The notes below the pieces were generated by a model. The model was not told the origin of the DNA, made no database searches, and was given only the letters and a program-made list of their open reading frames with translations. This document shows positions 25,390-34,651 of a DNA stretch of 64,000 nucleotides, piece after piece. The translations under genes were made by a program, and so were the position numbers. Location: contig NZ_JACJOO010000055.1 of NCBI RefSeq assembly GCF_014695575.1, forward strand, positions 1 through 64,000, given 5' to 3'. This DNA comes from Leptolyngbya sp. FACHB-8. Its GTDB lineage: Bacteria > Cyanobacteriota > Cyanobacteriia > Elainellales > Elainellaceae. Positions within the stretch are counted from its first letter, which is position 1; every line of letters begins with the position of its first letter.

Positions 25390-26400
25390 ATGCTGGATTT
25401 CCAACAGTCAACGGAAGGCTTAACCCTGTTAATCGTGGTTCTCAATTACCGGACCCCTGCTTTAACCATTGATTGTTTGCGATCGCTCGTTGATGAAATT
25501 CCAACTCTGCCACCGACACGGGTGGTTGTCACTGACAATCTCTCGGGGGATGGTTCCGTTGAGCAAATTCAGGCTGCTATTGAGGCAGGTGGTTGGGGAA
25601 CATGGGCTGACCTGATGCCCCTGCCCAAGAATGGCGGGTTCGCCTATGGCAACAACGCCGCCATTCGGCCTTATTACGAGAGCGGCACCTTGCCGCCCTA
25701 CGTGATGCTGCTCAACCCAGATACCGTCGTCCGGCCGGGGGGCATTCGTACTCTGTGGCAGTTTATGGAAGCGAATACCAAGGTTGGTATAGCGGGAAGC
25801 CGCCTGGAAGATCCCGATGGGACACCCCAACGCTCGGCGTTTCGCTTCCATACCTTGTTTAGTGAAATGGATTCTGGGGTGCGTCTGGGAGTGTTGTCTC
25901 GCCTATTGCAACCTTGGGTAGTGGCTCCGCCTGTATCGGAGGAGGCCTGCCTCACAGATTGGGTTGCGGGAGCCAGCATGATGGTTCGTCGCGAAGTCAT
26001 TCAAGATATTGGATTGATGGACGAAGGCTACTTCATGTACTACGAGGAGATGGATTATTGCCTGCAAGCTCATCGAGCGGGTTGGCCCTGCTGGTATGTA
26101 CCTGAAAGTCACGTTGTTCATCTCGTTGGGCAAGCATCTGGGGTTACCGATCAAAAGCGTCCCCCCAAGCGTCTCCCCCAGTACTGGTTTGACTCCCGCC
26201 ATCGCTACTTCATCAAAAACTATGGCTGGGTTTATGGAGCTGTTGCAGATGCGTTGTGGGCGGCAGGATTTGCTTCCTGGCGTGCACGGCGGGTATTGCA
26301 GCAAAAACCTGACCTTGATCCTCCCCAAATGCTCGGGGATTTTTGGCGCAACAGTGTCTTCATGAGAGGTCGCGCTATCGATCCAGCTAAAACGGTTTGA
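25390..26400 (+). CDS. Glycosyltransferase family 2, rhamnosyltransferase-like
   Basis: 336 residues. The GT-A fold starts at VVLNYRTPALTIDCLRSL, with NGGFAYGNNAAI and the DxD-like LLNPDTVV. The acceptor-side segment DWVAGASMMVRREV...GLMDEGYFMYYEEMDYCLQAHRAGW is typical of WbbL-like rhamnosyltransferases. No membrane segments are evident. Given the dTDP-rhamnose genes downstream, transfer of rhamnose to a glycan precursor is a reasonable inference. Confidence 0.87.
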   Translation: MLDFQQSTEGLTLLIVVLNYRTPALTIDCLRSLVDEIPTLPPTRVVVTDNLSGDGSVEQIQAAIEAGGWGTWADLMPLPKNGGFAYGNNAAIRPYYESGTLPPYVMLLNPDTVVRPGGIRTLWQFMEANTKVGIAGSRLEDPDGTPQRSAFRFHTLFSEMDSGVRLGVLSRLLQPWVVAPPVSEEACLTDWVAGASMMVRREVIQDIGLMDEGYFMYYEEMDYCLQAHRAGWPCWYVPESHVVHLVGQASGVTDQKRPPKRLPQYWFDSRHRYFIKNYGWVYGAVADALWAAGFASWRARRVLQQKPDLDPPQMLGDFWRNSVFMRGRAIDPAKTV

Positions 26401-26589
26401 AGTCGCCTTGGAGCACTGGCAGTTCCGAAGGAGGAGGGAATCACCCTGTGGATGCCTCAAAAGGAGGATGTGAAAGGCTGTGCTCCCTGGCTACTTTCGA
26501 TCTAAGCCCTCAATTCTACGTTTCGATAGAAAATCTCAATTCGCTCAACTTTCAGAAGTCCGCAAACGAATAAAACCCAGGAACAGTTT

Positions 26590-27144
26590 ATGGTTACATT
26601 AGGGCACACGCTTGTTGCACATCCTTCAGAACCAGAATCTCTAACTCTATGGCAACTGATTCAAGAGGATTGGGTTGCTAATGGACGGGATTGGACAAAA
26701 CCAGGGTTTCGAGCGCTTGCCGTCTACCGTTTTGGAGTTTGGCGTATGGAACTCCAACCTAAGTTCTTGCGGGCACCCTTTAGTATTTTGTACCGCATGC
26801 TCTATCGCAAAGTTCGCAATACCTATGGTATTGAGTTGCCCTACACCGCGAAAATTGGGCGTCGCTTAGTCATTGAACATCAACATGGTATTGTTGTGCA
26901 CGGCTATTGCGAAATTGGCGATGATTGTGTCATTCGTCAGGGAGTAACGCTGGGCAACCGCTATTTGGAAAAGCCATTGGATGCCCCAAAGTTGGGCGAT
27001 CGCGTCAATATTGGTGCGGGTGCTAAGGTGCTGGGAGGAATTACCCTTGGCAATGATGTTAACGTCGGTGCCAATGCTGTTGTTCTCAAAGACATCCCTA
27101 CAGGTAGAACTGCTGTTGGTATCCCAGCGAAAATTATAGCTTAA
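26590..27144 (+). CDS. Serine acetyltransferase-like beta-helix acyltransferase
   Basis: 184 residues. The N-terminal helical part (about 18-75) is followed by a left-handed beta-helix of hexapeptide repeats (about 85-180; IGRRLVIEHQHGIVVHGYCEIGDDCVIRQ...). The His pair in IEHQHGIVVHG corresponds to the catalytic region of CysE-type enzymes. It is shorter than CysE, and its position among glycosyltransferases suggests it acetylates a sugar or glycan rather than serine; that is inference. Confidence 0.8.
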   Translation: MVTLGHTLVAHPSEPESLTLWQLIQEDWVANGRDWTKPGFRALAVYRFGVWRMELQPKFLRAPFSILYRMLYRKVRNTYGIELPYTAKIGRRLVIEHQHGIVVHGYCEIGDDCVIRQGVTLGNRYLEKPLDAPKLGDRVNIGAGAKVLGGITLGNDVNVGANAVVLKDIPTGRTAVGIPAKIIA

Positions 27145-27160
27145 GGGTGTTGCGAACTAC

Positions 27161-27195
27161 TAGATTTTTCGTGTATGTCACGCACGAAAAATCTA
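27161..27195. terminator. Hairpin between the two acyltransferase genes
   Basis: TAGATTTTTCGTG ... CACGAAAAATCTA with a short loop, 20 nt after the first stop codon. Confidence 0.55.
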
Positions 27196-27429
27196 TCCCT
27201 TGTACTATAAATTGCTTTTTATCCTTATTAAAAAAAACTTGATTCTCCAAAGTTTAAGGGGTGTTTGCAAGGTGTTTTTTTCGGGCACTATGAATTCGGA
27301 AAACAATCTTGTTGAGGCTTTTCAAACACCCGTTGACAGATAAAACCGTTGGGTGAAACTTCTGCTCTTAGACTTCTTATCCACAGTCCGGAAACGGCCT
27401 GAACGAGCCACGTTCCAGAGGAGCCTTCA

Positions 27430-27957
27430 ATGACAGCAACTGTTGCAGCAACTGTTATGGATATATCGATTTCTGCGTCCGAGCCGGATTGGAGCCGAGA
27501 AGAGTGTCAGCGGTGGTGGGATCCGAGCCGTCAGCTGCTAAAGTGCATCCGTAGATACCAGTTTTGGAAGAAAAAAGGCTCCCCATTGGGATGGGTGATA
27601 TGCCGCTGGTATGTTCTCTGGCATCGGTTTTGGAGCGCTGTGAGTGGGGCAGATATTCCTCTCAACTGTCAGATCGCGGGCGGTTTGTTGATGCCTCACC
27701 CCAATGGCGTCGTGATTCATCCCAATGCCTATATTGGCCCCAACTGTCTTGTTTTGCAGCAAGTCACCATTGTTGGAGGGGTTCATCTGAAGGGCCATGT
27801 GGATATCGGTGCGGGTGCAAAAATTATCCGCCCTGTTTCGATTGGTGAACATGCGCGCATTGGGGCGAACGCTGTAGTGCTGAACGATGTTCCCGCGTAT
27901 AGAACAGCAGTGGGTATGCCAGCTCATATTACTGAAGGGTCTAATAAGCCTAGCTAA
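27430..27957 (+). CDS. Second serine acetyltransferase-like beta-helix protein
   Basis: 175 residues. The N-terminal 75 residues are basic and Trp-rich (EECQRWWDPSRQLLKCIRRYQFWKK), then hexapeptide repeats form a left-handed beta-helix (about 78-170; AGGLLMPHPNGVVIHPNAYIGPNCLVLQQ). The active-site His region differs from the preceding gene (PHPNGVVIHP instead of EHQHGIVVHG), so these are paralogues with divergent sequence rather than a recent duplication. Probably a glycan O-acetyltransferase. Confidence 0.78.
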   Translation: MTATVAATVMDISISASEPDWSREECQRWWDPSRQLLKCIRRYQFWKKKGSPLGWVICRWYVLWHRFWSAVSGADIPLNCQIAGGLLMPHPNGVVIHPNAYIGPNCLVLQQVTIVGGVHLKGHVDIGAGAKIIRPVSIGEHARIGANAVVLNDVPAYRTAVGMPAHITEGSNKPS

Positions 27958-28006
27958 GAGCGAGTCCGGAGGTCATTGCTATAGGCTTTCCGTACACAGG
28001 AATAAA

Positions 28007-28114
28007 GCTATAGGAATTGAGGACGGTGTGATACGCCGTTCTCAATTCCTATAGCTCTTTCTGAAGTCCTTGATTTTGTGTGCGTGAAGCGCACACAAAA
28101 TCAAGGACTTCAGA
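28007..28114. repeat. Two adjacent long hairpins upstream of rfbC
   Basis: The first, about 28007-28056 (AGCTATAGGAATTGAG...CTCAATTCCTATAGCT), is imperfect. The second, 28060-28114 (TCTGAAGTCCTTGATTTTG..., 25-bp perfect arms, loop TGAAG), is perfect. The two-hairpin layout resembles families A and D, but I see no second copy. Confidence 0.6.
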
Positions 28115-28299
28115 AAAAATTTCTCAAGGGTTGATGAAGACTTTACGTTTCTAAAGTTTATCACTAGAAGCTATGAGTAGAGTTACGGTTGTACGGAGGA
28201 TGGGCATTCTAGGCGTGTTTCCACTGATAGCTTCTCTGGCTGATAGAGGCGATCGCCCGATATTCTGAACGGCTATTGTTATTCCATCCAAACCCTTCT

Positions 28300-28845
28300 A
28301 TGAACCTCATTCCGACTGAAATTCCTGATGTTTTGATTCTGGAGCCTCGCGTTTTTGGCGATGAACGAGGTTTTTTCTTTGAGAGCTTTAACGAGCAGGC
28401 ATTTCAAGATAAAACAGGCATCTCAGCCCGCTTTGTGCAGGATAACCACTCGCGTTCCGCCCGAAATGTTCTACGGGGTTTGCATTATCAGATTCAGCAA
28501 ACTCAGGGTAAATTAGTGCGGGTTGTTGCCGGGGAAATCTTTGATGTGGCGGTCGACATTCGGCGCTCTTCGCCTACCTTTGGTATGTGGGTCAGTTGTG
28601 TGCTGAGTGCTGAAAATAAGCGACAACTCTGGGTCCCCGAAGGATTTGCCCATGGCTTTGTTGTCACTTCCGATGTAGCGGAAGTGTTGTACAAAACGAC
28701 GGATTACTATGCTCCTCAGCATGAGCGCAGCATTTTGTGGAGTGACCCAGATTTGGATATTGCTTGGCCCCTGAATGGGGAACCAAGCCTCTCTGCAAAA
28801 GACAAAGATGGAACATTCTTTCGGGATGCAGAGGTATTTGCATGA
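28300..28845 (+). CDS. rfbC: dTDP-4-dehydrorhamnose 3,5-epimerase
   Basis: 181 residues, cupin fold. RfbC epimerises dTDP-4-keto-6-deoxyglucose at C3 and C5 in dTDP-L-rhamnose synthesis. DERGFFFESFNEQAF, FVQDNHSRSARNVLRGLHYQ (with the catalytic His in LRGLHYQ), GEIFDVAVDIRRSSPTFG and VPEGFAHGF are family hallmarks. The ATG at 28300 gives the usual length. The stop overlaps the rfbD start (ATGA). Confidence 0.96.
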   Translation: MNLIPTEIPDVLILEPRVFGDERGFFFESFNEQAFQDKTGISARFVQDNHSRSARNVLRGLHYQIQQTQGKLVRVVAGEIFDVAVDIRRSSPTFGMWVSCVLSAENKRQLWVPEGFAHGFVVTSDVAEVLYKTTDYYAPQHERSILWSDPDLDIAWPLNGEPSLSAKDKDGTFFRDAEVFA

Positions 28846-29726
28846 GAATTTTGCTAACAGGCAAAGATGGGCAGTTGGGGGAAGAGCTACAGGCGCTATT
28901 ACCGGCAGTCGGTATGGTCAAAGCTGTCGGTCGAGCAGAACTAGATTTGACTCAGCCGGATGCCATCCGTCAACTGATCCGAGATGTGGAACCCAGCTTG
29001 ATCATTAATGCCGCTGCATACACAGCAGTTGACAAAGCTGAGAGCGAACTAGAACTGGCTCAAGCTATTAATGGTACGGCTCCCACTGTAATGGCAGAAG
29101 AGGCCCAGTCGCTTGGAGCCACTCTGATGCATATCTCTACGGACTATGTATTTGACGGGCAAAAGAATACCCCTTACCTGGAAAGCGATCCAACCAGTCC
29201 TTTAGGAGCTTACGGAACATCTAAGCTGGCAGGGGAAGAGGGGATTCGAGAGCAGTGCGATCGCCATCTCATCCTCCGTACCGCCTGGGTTTACGGCAAT
29301 GGGGGTAAAGGCAACTTTGTCAAAACGATGCTTCGTCTGGGCCAGGAGCGGGAAGAACTGAAAGTTGTGGTCGATCAGGTGGGCTCACCTACCTGGACAG
29401 GGGATTTGGGCCAGGCTATTTTACAGTTTGTTGGGGCGATGGAGGGCGATCGCGTTGCCCAGATTGCAGGTACCTACCACGTTACAAATAGTGGGGCCAT
29501 TAGTTGGTACGACTTTGCCACCGCTATTTTCGAGGAGGCAGCTCATTTAGGGTTTCCGCTCCGTATTCAACGCGTTCTGCCGATTACGACCGCTGAGTAT
29601 CCGACACCTGCTAAACGCCCTGCCTACTCTGTCCTATCACAGCAAAAAACAGCTGCACTGCTTGGCAAACCCCAGCCTCACTGGCGGCAGGGGCTCCGGC
29701 AAATGTTAGCGAATATTCCTCATTAA
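28842..29726 (+). CDS. rfbD: dTDP-4-dehydrorhamnose reductase
   Basis: 294 residues, short-chain dehydrogenase type; final step to dTDP-L-rhamnose. N-terminal nucleotide-binding GKDGQLGEEL (about 7-16), then INAAAYTAVDKAE, HISTDYVFDG and YGTSKLAGE with the Tyr-x-x-x-Lys pair. The start at 28842 overlaps the rfbC stop by 4 nt, so the two are translationally coupled. Confidence 0.96.
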   Translation: MRILLTGKDGQLGEELQALLPAVGMVKAVGRAELDLTQPDAIRQLIRDVEPSLIINAAAYTAVDKAESELELAQAINGTAPTVMAEEAQSLGATLMHISTDYVFDGQKNTPYLESDPTSPLGAYGTSKLAGEEGIREQCDRHLILRTAWVYGNGGKGNFVKTMLRLGQEREELKVVVDQVGSPTWTGDLGQAILQFVGAMEGDRVAQIAGTYHVTNSGAISWYDFATAIFEEAAHLGFPLRIQRVLPITTAEYPTPAKRPAYSVLSQQKTAALLGKPQPHWRQGLRQMLANIPH

Positions 29727-29753
29727 GCGAACGCCGGTACTTTTGAGGGCAAG

Positions 29754-29810
29754 GAAAACGGTTAGATCTGGCATGCCTACGGTATAGGTTTGCCAGATCT
29801 AACCGTTTTC
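29754..29810. terminator. Hairpin after rfbD
   Basis: GAAAACGGTTAGATCTGGCA pairs perfectly with its complement 17 nt further on, starting 27 nt after the stop codon. Confidence 0.6.
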
Positions 29811-29828
29811 TTGACTCAGGTCTTGCAC

Positions 29829-30014
29829 TGAACCTCAGAAGCCCTATTTTTAACCTGAGTTCGGGTTAAGGGCGTTTTCGAGTGCCGCGCATTGCGCGGC
29901 ACTCGAAAACGCTTATTTTGGCGTGCGCTTTGCGCACGCCAAAATAAGCACTGCAGCCTGAGGTTATTTTTAGTGCGCGACGCACACGAAAAATAGGACT
30001 TCTGAGGTTCAGTC
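29829..30014. mobile_element. Family A unit inserted in the arm of another hairpin
   Basis: A host hairpin (CTGAACCTCAGAAG.CCTATTTTTA... with ACGAAAAATAGGACTTCTGAGGTTCAG as the far arm) is split by a family A copy at 29853-29964. Direct repeats TATTTTTA flank the insert (29845-29852 and 29965-29972). This copy is 112 bp, having lost 10 bp (ATCCCGAACT) from its right terminal repeat. Confidence 0.8.
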
Positions 30015-30100
30015 TTAGAAAGGTGCATGCTGGGATTTTATCCTTCACAGCAGGGCGCAACTCTCATATCAATATGAAGCTGTTATCCTGCTGGCAATAG

Positions 30101-30340
30101 GCATGTTGCCTGCCTCTGCACGCGCATGCCCATCCCCCAAGAGAATGGCATTACGCCTCGTGTACCTTTGAAAAAGCTCATCTGTCAGTTAGAGAGCTAA
30201 GCATCAAACTCAAGCTGCTTGATGGTGCCGTTGGTAAGTTTTATCCATCTCGAAACCTCAACACGTATGTCTGTGCTCCAGGTACCGATGATGCAGAGTG
30301 CGTTGAGCCATACATCGTCCGTATTCGCTTTAAAGATTAG
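30101..30340 (+). pseudogene. Possible C-terminal remnant of a coding sequence
   Basis: An open frame of 79 codons ending at TAG 30338-30340 reads like protein (LSIKLKLLDGAVGKFYPSRN, then TYVCAPGTDDAECVEPYIVR) but has no in-frame ATG, GTG or TTG before the upstream stop at 30098. I do not recognise the family. It may be the tail of a broken gene, or chance. Confidence 0.3.
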
Positions 30341-30888
30341 GGTTGCAGCGCAAATTTCTTGTTATGCTCCACAGTGGATCAACAAACCGAGAATGCTGCT
30401 AGGAGAAAATAAATGCTTCTAATAGGTTCCCAAGCTTCACGCGTCTTGATAATAAATTTATAAAACTCCTACTTTCAGTAACGATATGAAAATGAATACA
30501 CTGTATGAATTCTTACCTTGCTAGATTTAACTGGGAATCGAGGTTGGCTTTATGCCCTGCTGTTTCTGCTCCTTTCCCTCGCAGTAAGTTTTCTCGATTA
30601 GCCCCCGCACTCATAAAGTCAGTCTGGCTTAAAATGTCCATTTGACTAGGGGTGTTAGACAGTCCGAGATTGCCCAGGTACTTATCAAACATCTCTCTAA
30701 GGTGTGATTCTGATTGGTGTACTGTCCATTACCCTACTGCTCCCGGGTTTCCAGGAATACCGCTGATAAACTGATAAGACGTTACCTGAAAGACATGGCC
30801 TAACAGACTGTCTCTACTGGTCGAGCTACGTTTGCAAAAAGTTTTAATGTGCTGTATTCAGCATTTGATTCACCTAGGAGGCCTGTTC
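30341..30888. other. Intergenic region before the Asp-rich protein gene
   Basis: About 550 bp, partly AT-rich, with no convincing gene or long palindrome. It presumably contains the promoter of the gene starting at 30889. Confidence 0.4.
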
Positions 30889-33081
30889 ATGATTTTTAAG
30901 TCAACCCGGTTAGCTGCAGGACTTGCGATCGCCAGTGGTCTAGCATTACTGTTCCCAACCGCGGGTAATGCTCAAATTCGCGTAACTGGTGGGCAACTCA
31001 GTGGTAATGCAGCATTCTTTGTCCCCGGTCAAAATATCGCTCCTGGTCAAACGACTCCTGGTACCAGCCTGTTTGATCTCTCGGTTCAAGAGCTCCGCAT
31101 CGAAAGTGAGAATGGAACCTCAACCACCTCCATATTTGTGCCAACCAGCGCAACATTCGATGATCGTGGAAACCAAGCTGTAGACGCAGGGGATACAGGT
31201 ATCCTGCAAGGCTATCTTTCCGGGGTGGCCCTGACACAAAATGGAAACTTGTTACCCTTCACTCAACGGGAAACGATCCTGTCCTTTGAGGTAGACTCGT
31301 TTGCGTCCTCCTTAAACTTCAATGGAACCCTGATTAGCCCCAGTGTGCTAGGAAGCGCGCCCCTGATTTTCCTGCCTGGTCTGGAAAATGCGACGGTAGA
31401 GGGAAGTGAGTTCACGGCGACAGAAGGCGAACTACAGGTTGGCGATCTAGACACAACCTTGAATGATGGTCTGATCAATTTGCCTTCGACCCTTTCATTC
31501 TCACCCTCAGGCGGTGGCAGCAACCCCCCCACTTCAGTCCCTATTCTTCAGCGTCTCAACTTCCGATTTGAGGGAGAAGATTTAGCGGCAGGCTCTTATC
31601 TGTTCAATACCACCAGCGACGGGATTCGGTTTGTTGGAGAAGCCAATCAGCGCTTTGAAATCAACGCGCAGAGTGCTCCTGCACCTGGCCGTAGCACAAG
31701 TACCTTTAGAATTCGTGGCGAGGGGGGCATCGTTGATGCAACTCTGACAGGAGCTGCTGCTCAGATTGATGGTTCGCTGCCATTAGACCGATTCCAGATT
31801 CGCGGCAATGGCCGAGTTGAAGGGGTATTGGCAACCTTTGGCGCTTATGGTACGGATGGGGTCGCGTTCAGCAGCACGGGTACCCGTGGCCAAATCCGCT
31901 ATAACTTTGAGCAGGGCGGTACGCGTTCTGAGGGTGAAGCTTCAGAGATTCAATTTACTGCCTTCCCAGGTTTGGGTGACATCAGCAGTATTGATACTGA
32001 CACAAGCGACGGCTACAATTTTGACGAAAGCTTCAACAGTGGCTCTGATGATGATGGTGGGCAGGGAGCAACCTCTACCTGCAACGTGTGTGGCACGACC
32101 ATCAATATCACGAATCCTATTCAGGTTGGCCCTTATGTCACCGTCTTCTATCCTGGGCAACCGATTCAAGTAACGGGTGGCGATAACAATACCACAACCA
32201 ACAATTACACGATCGCCATTAATCGGCTTGACTCTGCAAATTACACGTCGAACACAACCCTCAATACTAGCCTGCTGACATTGTCGAGCTTTGATGTTTC
32301 GGCCTTCTCGCAGCAGTTGATTCTTCTTAGTAGCTCTGAAAATGTTGAGTTTGGCAGAACGAACAGACGGCAACGGTATGAGATTCGCTATCAGGAAATT
32401 GGGGGCGGTCGCTACTACGTGATCGTGCCCCGAGGAAGCAATGAGGTTGATGATGAGCTTGAGGTTGACGACGACGAGTTTGAGACTGATGATACGACCG
32501 TTGTTACAGCCTATCGCTTAATTGGTCCCTCAAGCCGTATCTTCCCGAGCCTGGTGGGCTTGCGTCAACTCTCGCCTGATACCACTGTCGATTCCCAAAC
32601 CGACGACACCGATGTTGATACGGATGAAGACACGGTTGACGATGGTACAACGGTTGATACGGATGAAGACACGGTCGACGATGGTACGACGGTTGATACG
32701 GAAGATGATGTAACCGACGATGATACAACCGTTGATACAGAAGATGATGTGCTCGATGATGGTGCAACTGTTGATACGGAAGATGATGTGGTCGACGACG
32801 GCACAACGGTTGATACAGAAGATAGTGTAGTCGACGACGGCACAACCATCGACACAGACAGCACGGTTGACGATGATACACAAGATGATTCCATCGATGA
32901 TGGTGCAAGTCTAGATGCCGGAGATGATGCAACTCTGGATGCTGCAGAGGATACAACAGTGGAGGTCGATGATACAGCTTCCGATACAGTAACGATAACG
33001 GTAGAGACCGATGCGACGGTTAGTCCAGATGGTTCAGATCTGGATACAGACGATACCACTGTAGAGCCTGCCGGCAACTAA
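30889..33081 (+). CDS. Large secreted protein with Asp-rich 13-residue repeats
   Basis: 730 residues from the ATG at 30889, which has AGGAGG 7 nt upstream. A signal peptide (about 1-29, ...PTAGNAQ) is followed by a long beta-strand-rich region (about 30-500) with no family I recognise; it has a CNVCG pair near 400. A C-terminal region from about 560 is made of about seven tandem 13-residue units of the type TVDTEDDVxDDGT, then a further acidic tail. The tail is highly negative and could bind Ca2+ or keep the protein soluble outside the cell. Its place between rfbD and a glycosyltransferase suggests a cell-surface role. Confidence 0.85.
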   Translation: MIFKSTRLAAGLAIASGLALLFPTAGNAQIRVTGGQLSGNAAFFVPGQNIAPGQTTPGTSLFDLSVQELRIESENGTSTTSIFVPTSATFDDRGNQAVDAGDTGILQGYLSGVALTQNGNLLPFTQRETILSFEVDSFASSLNFNGTLISPSVLGSAPLIFLPGLENATVEGSEFTATEGELQVGDLDTTLNDGLINLPSTLSFSPSGGGSNPPTSVPILQRLNFRFEGEDLAAGSYLFNTTSDGIRFVGEANQRFEINAQSAPAPGRSTSTFRIRGEGGIVDATLTGAAAQIDGSLPLDRFQIRGNGRVEGVLATFGAYGTDGVAFSSTGTRGQIRYNFEQGGTRSEGEASEIQFTAFPGLGDISSIDTDTSDGYNFDESFNSGSDDDGGQGATSTCNVCGTTINITNPIQVGPYVTVFYPGQPIQVTGGDNNTTTNNYTIAINRLDSANYTSNTTLNTSLLTLSSFDVSAFSQQLILLSSSENVEFGRTNRRQRYEIRYQEIGGGRYYVIVPRGSNEVDDELEVDDDEFETDDTTVVTAYRLIGPSSRIFPSLVGLRQLSPDTTVDSQTDDTDVDTDEDTVDDGTTVDTDEDTVDDGTTVDTEDDVTDDDTTVDTEDDVLDDGATVDTEDDVVDDGTTVDTEDSVVDDGTTIDTDSTVDDDTQDDSIDDGASLDAGDDATLDAAEDTTVEVDDTASDTVTITVETDATVSPDGSDLDTDDTTVEPAGN
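32605..32880 (+). repeat. 39-bp tandem repeat array in coding sequence
   Basis: About seven 39-bp units encoding TVDT(E/D)(D/E)xVxDDGT lie in frame. The units near the start are almost identical at DNA level; later ones diverge, with mostly third-position changes, as expected for an in-frame expanding array. Confidence 0.8.
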
Positions 33082-33154
33082 TACGGCTAGCTCTCAAAGC
33101 CTAAGGGGAACTTTACGGCAACAATGTTAGGAGGGTTTCCCCCCTCCCCAAAAG

Positions 33155-33190
33155 AAGTGGTGTAGCCTTTGCGTTGCACCACTTTTTTTA
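33155..33190 (+). terminator. Terminator of the Asp-rich protein gene
   Basis: AAGTGGTG ... CACCACTT followed by a run of T, about 75 nt after the stop. Confidence 0.8.
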
Positions 33191-33228
33191 TAAACATTTA
33201 ACACAGCATGCTGTTACATTAGGCTCTT

Positions 33229-33323
33229 TAAATACTTCAATTTGGGATAACCCAAAAAGGGCTTTTCCGAGGGGTGCGCAAAGCGCGCCTCTTGAAAAAG
33301 CCCTTAATCCGTCAGGTTAAATA
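33229..33323. mobile_element. Shortened family A unit with TAAATA repeats
   Basis: The unit of about 83 bp (33235-33317) keeps ACTTCAATTTGGGATAA at the left, hairpin a (AAGGGCTTTTCCGAGGGG... / CCTCTTGAAAAAGCCCTT) and AATCCGTCAGGT at the right. Hairpin b is reduced to a few bases. TAAATA is present at 33229-33234 (overlapping the first A of the unit) and at 33318-33323. An old, eroded copy. Confidence 0.6.
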
Positions 33324-33477
33324 AGGTTATGCTTGCGGCAGGAATGGGCATTCTAAGTATGCTTCGATTGCCCATTGTGGCGATGCTTGAAGATCATTCC
33401 GCTCTATGCGGCACCTCTTAAACTTTAGAGTCTGTTTTAAAAGTATTCTTTCAAGCCTAAACAAACTGCTCAACTAG

Positions 33478-34533
33478 ATGGAATCTACCGTAATGATCAA
33501 TCAAGCTTTGTTGAAAAATGCCATGATTCGCTCCTTTACGGGGCGTAAGAAACTCCCCGAAATAAGTGACAAAAGTTGGGTTCTCTGGCCTTCTGAGAGT
33601 AAGGTTAAACGCCCATCCATTTATCTCGAACAAATGCTGGACAGAGTCACAGAAGTTTGTGAGTTTACCAATCGAGAAAGGGAATTGAAACTGATCCAGG
33701 GTGGGGAACGAGAATATGCTCCAACCATGGCCTACCTGATTCGAAATATTGAAATTATTGATGGGCATTTCTACAAAGGAGCCATGAAATACTCCATCAA
33801 AGAAGGACGAGATAAACTTTGGCTAAATGGCTCCTTTGAAGAACTCTCTGAAGCGCAATTGGTTGCCGGTTGGTATGGTAATCGCTTTTTTGGTCACTGG
33901 ATACGTGATGAAGTAACGGCATCAATTATTGATTTCAGCCCCTTTCAAAAGCTTTCAGTTCACCGATCTCCCTACTTGCATGAAGCAGGCTATCGAGAGT
34001 TATTTCAAATCCATTCAAAATCTGTCGGCTTGGCTCGCTGCCGTGAGTTGATCGTGTTTGATGATTACAGTCAGAATAGCTTCAAGCAAAAGCGATATGA
34101 ATATTTCCGTTCTTCTTTAAAGCAGGGTGAGGCTGGGCAAGCAAAACATCCCGGGGTTTTTATCCGAAGAGGTAAGTCGGGTGCGAGCCGGACTCTGGTG
34201 AATGAAAGCGCGATTGAAGAGTTCTTTCAATCTGTTGGCTTTACTATCGTTGACCAGGAAAACTTGAGTGCGGCCGAAGTGATGCAAAAAATTCTGGGGG
34301 CAAAGGTGGTTGCTAGTGTTGAAGGCAGCCACATGGCCCATGGCATCTATGGTATTGCTGAGGGTGGAACATTTCTGGCATTACAACCACCCTATCGCTT
34401 CAACAACACCTACAAAGATTATGCTGATTGCCTGGATGTGAACTATAGCTTTGTTGTGGGCGAAGAAGTCCCCAATGGTTTTATCGTCTCTGTAGAAGAC
34501 TTGAAAAAGACTCTGGATATAATTCCGGATTGA
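33478..34533 (+). CDS. Glycosyltransferase family 61 (DUF563)
   Basis: 351 residues, soluble. The C-terminal part VVASVEGSHMAHGIYGIAEGGTFLALQPPYRFNN...DVNYSFVVG is typical of GT61/DUF563 enzymes (an Ala/Val-x-x-Gly-x-x-His core then a loss-of-face loop). The N-terminal half is less conserved. It probably transfers a sugar in the same glycan pathway. The ATG at 33478 and a second at 33493 are both possible starts. Its codon use appears somewhat more AT-rich than the flanking rfb genes. Confidence 0.78.
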   Translation: MESTVMINQALLKNAMIRSFTGRKKLPEISDKSWVLWPSESKVKRPSIYLEQMLDRVTEVCEFTNRERELKLIQGGEREYAPTMAYLIRNIEIIDGHFYKGAMKYSIKEGRDKLWLNGSFEELSEAQLVAGWYGNRFFGHWIRDEVTASIIDFSPFQKLSVHRSPYLHEAGYRELFQIHSKSVGLARCRELIVFDDYSQNSFKQKRYEYFRSSLKQGEAGQAKHPGVFIRRGKSGASRTLVNESAIEEFFQSVGFTIVDQENLSAAEVMQKILGAKVVASVEGSHMAHGIYGIAEGGTFLALQPPYRFNNTYKDYADCLDVNYSFVVGEEVPNGFIVSVEDLKKTLDIIPD

Positions 34534-34651
34534 TTTGTCAAAGCTTCATAAAATCCTTGGGCTTATGTCCTCATTTTGAAGATCAGAGAACGACTGGTAC
34601 GTAAGTGGCTGGATAGGGATTAATGATAGGGAGATACTCTGAGTCAGCGTT

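Noticed and set aside
32504-33077. Long antisense frames over the Asp-rich repeats
   Set aside because: They are produced by the low-complexity 39-bp repeat on the coding strand and encode His/Tyr-rich or Ser/Val-rich nonsense.
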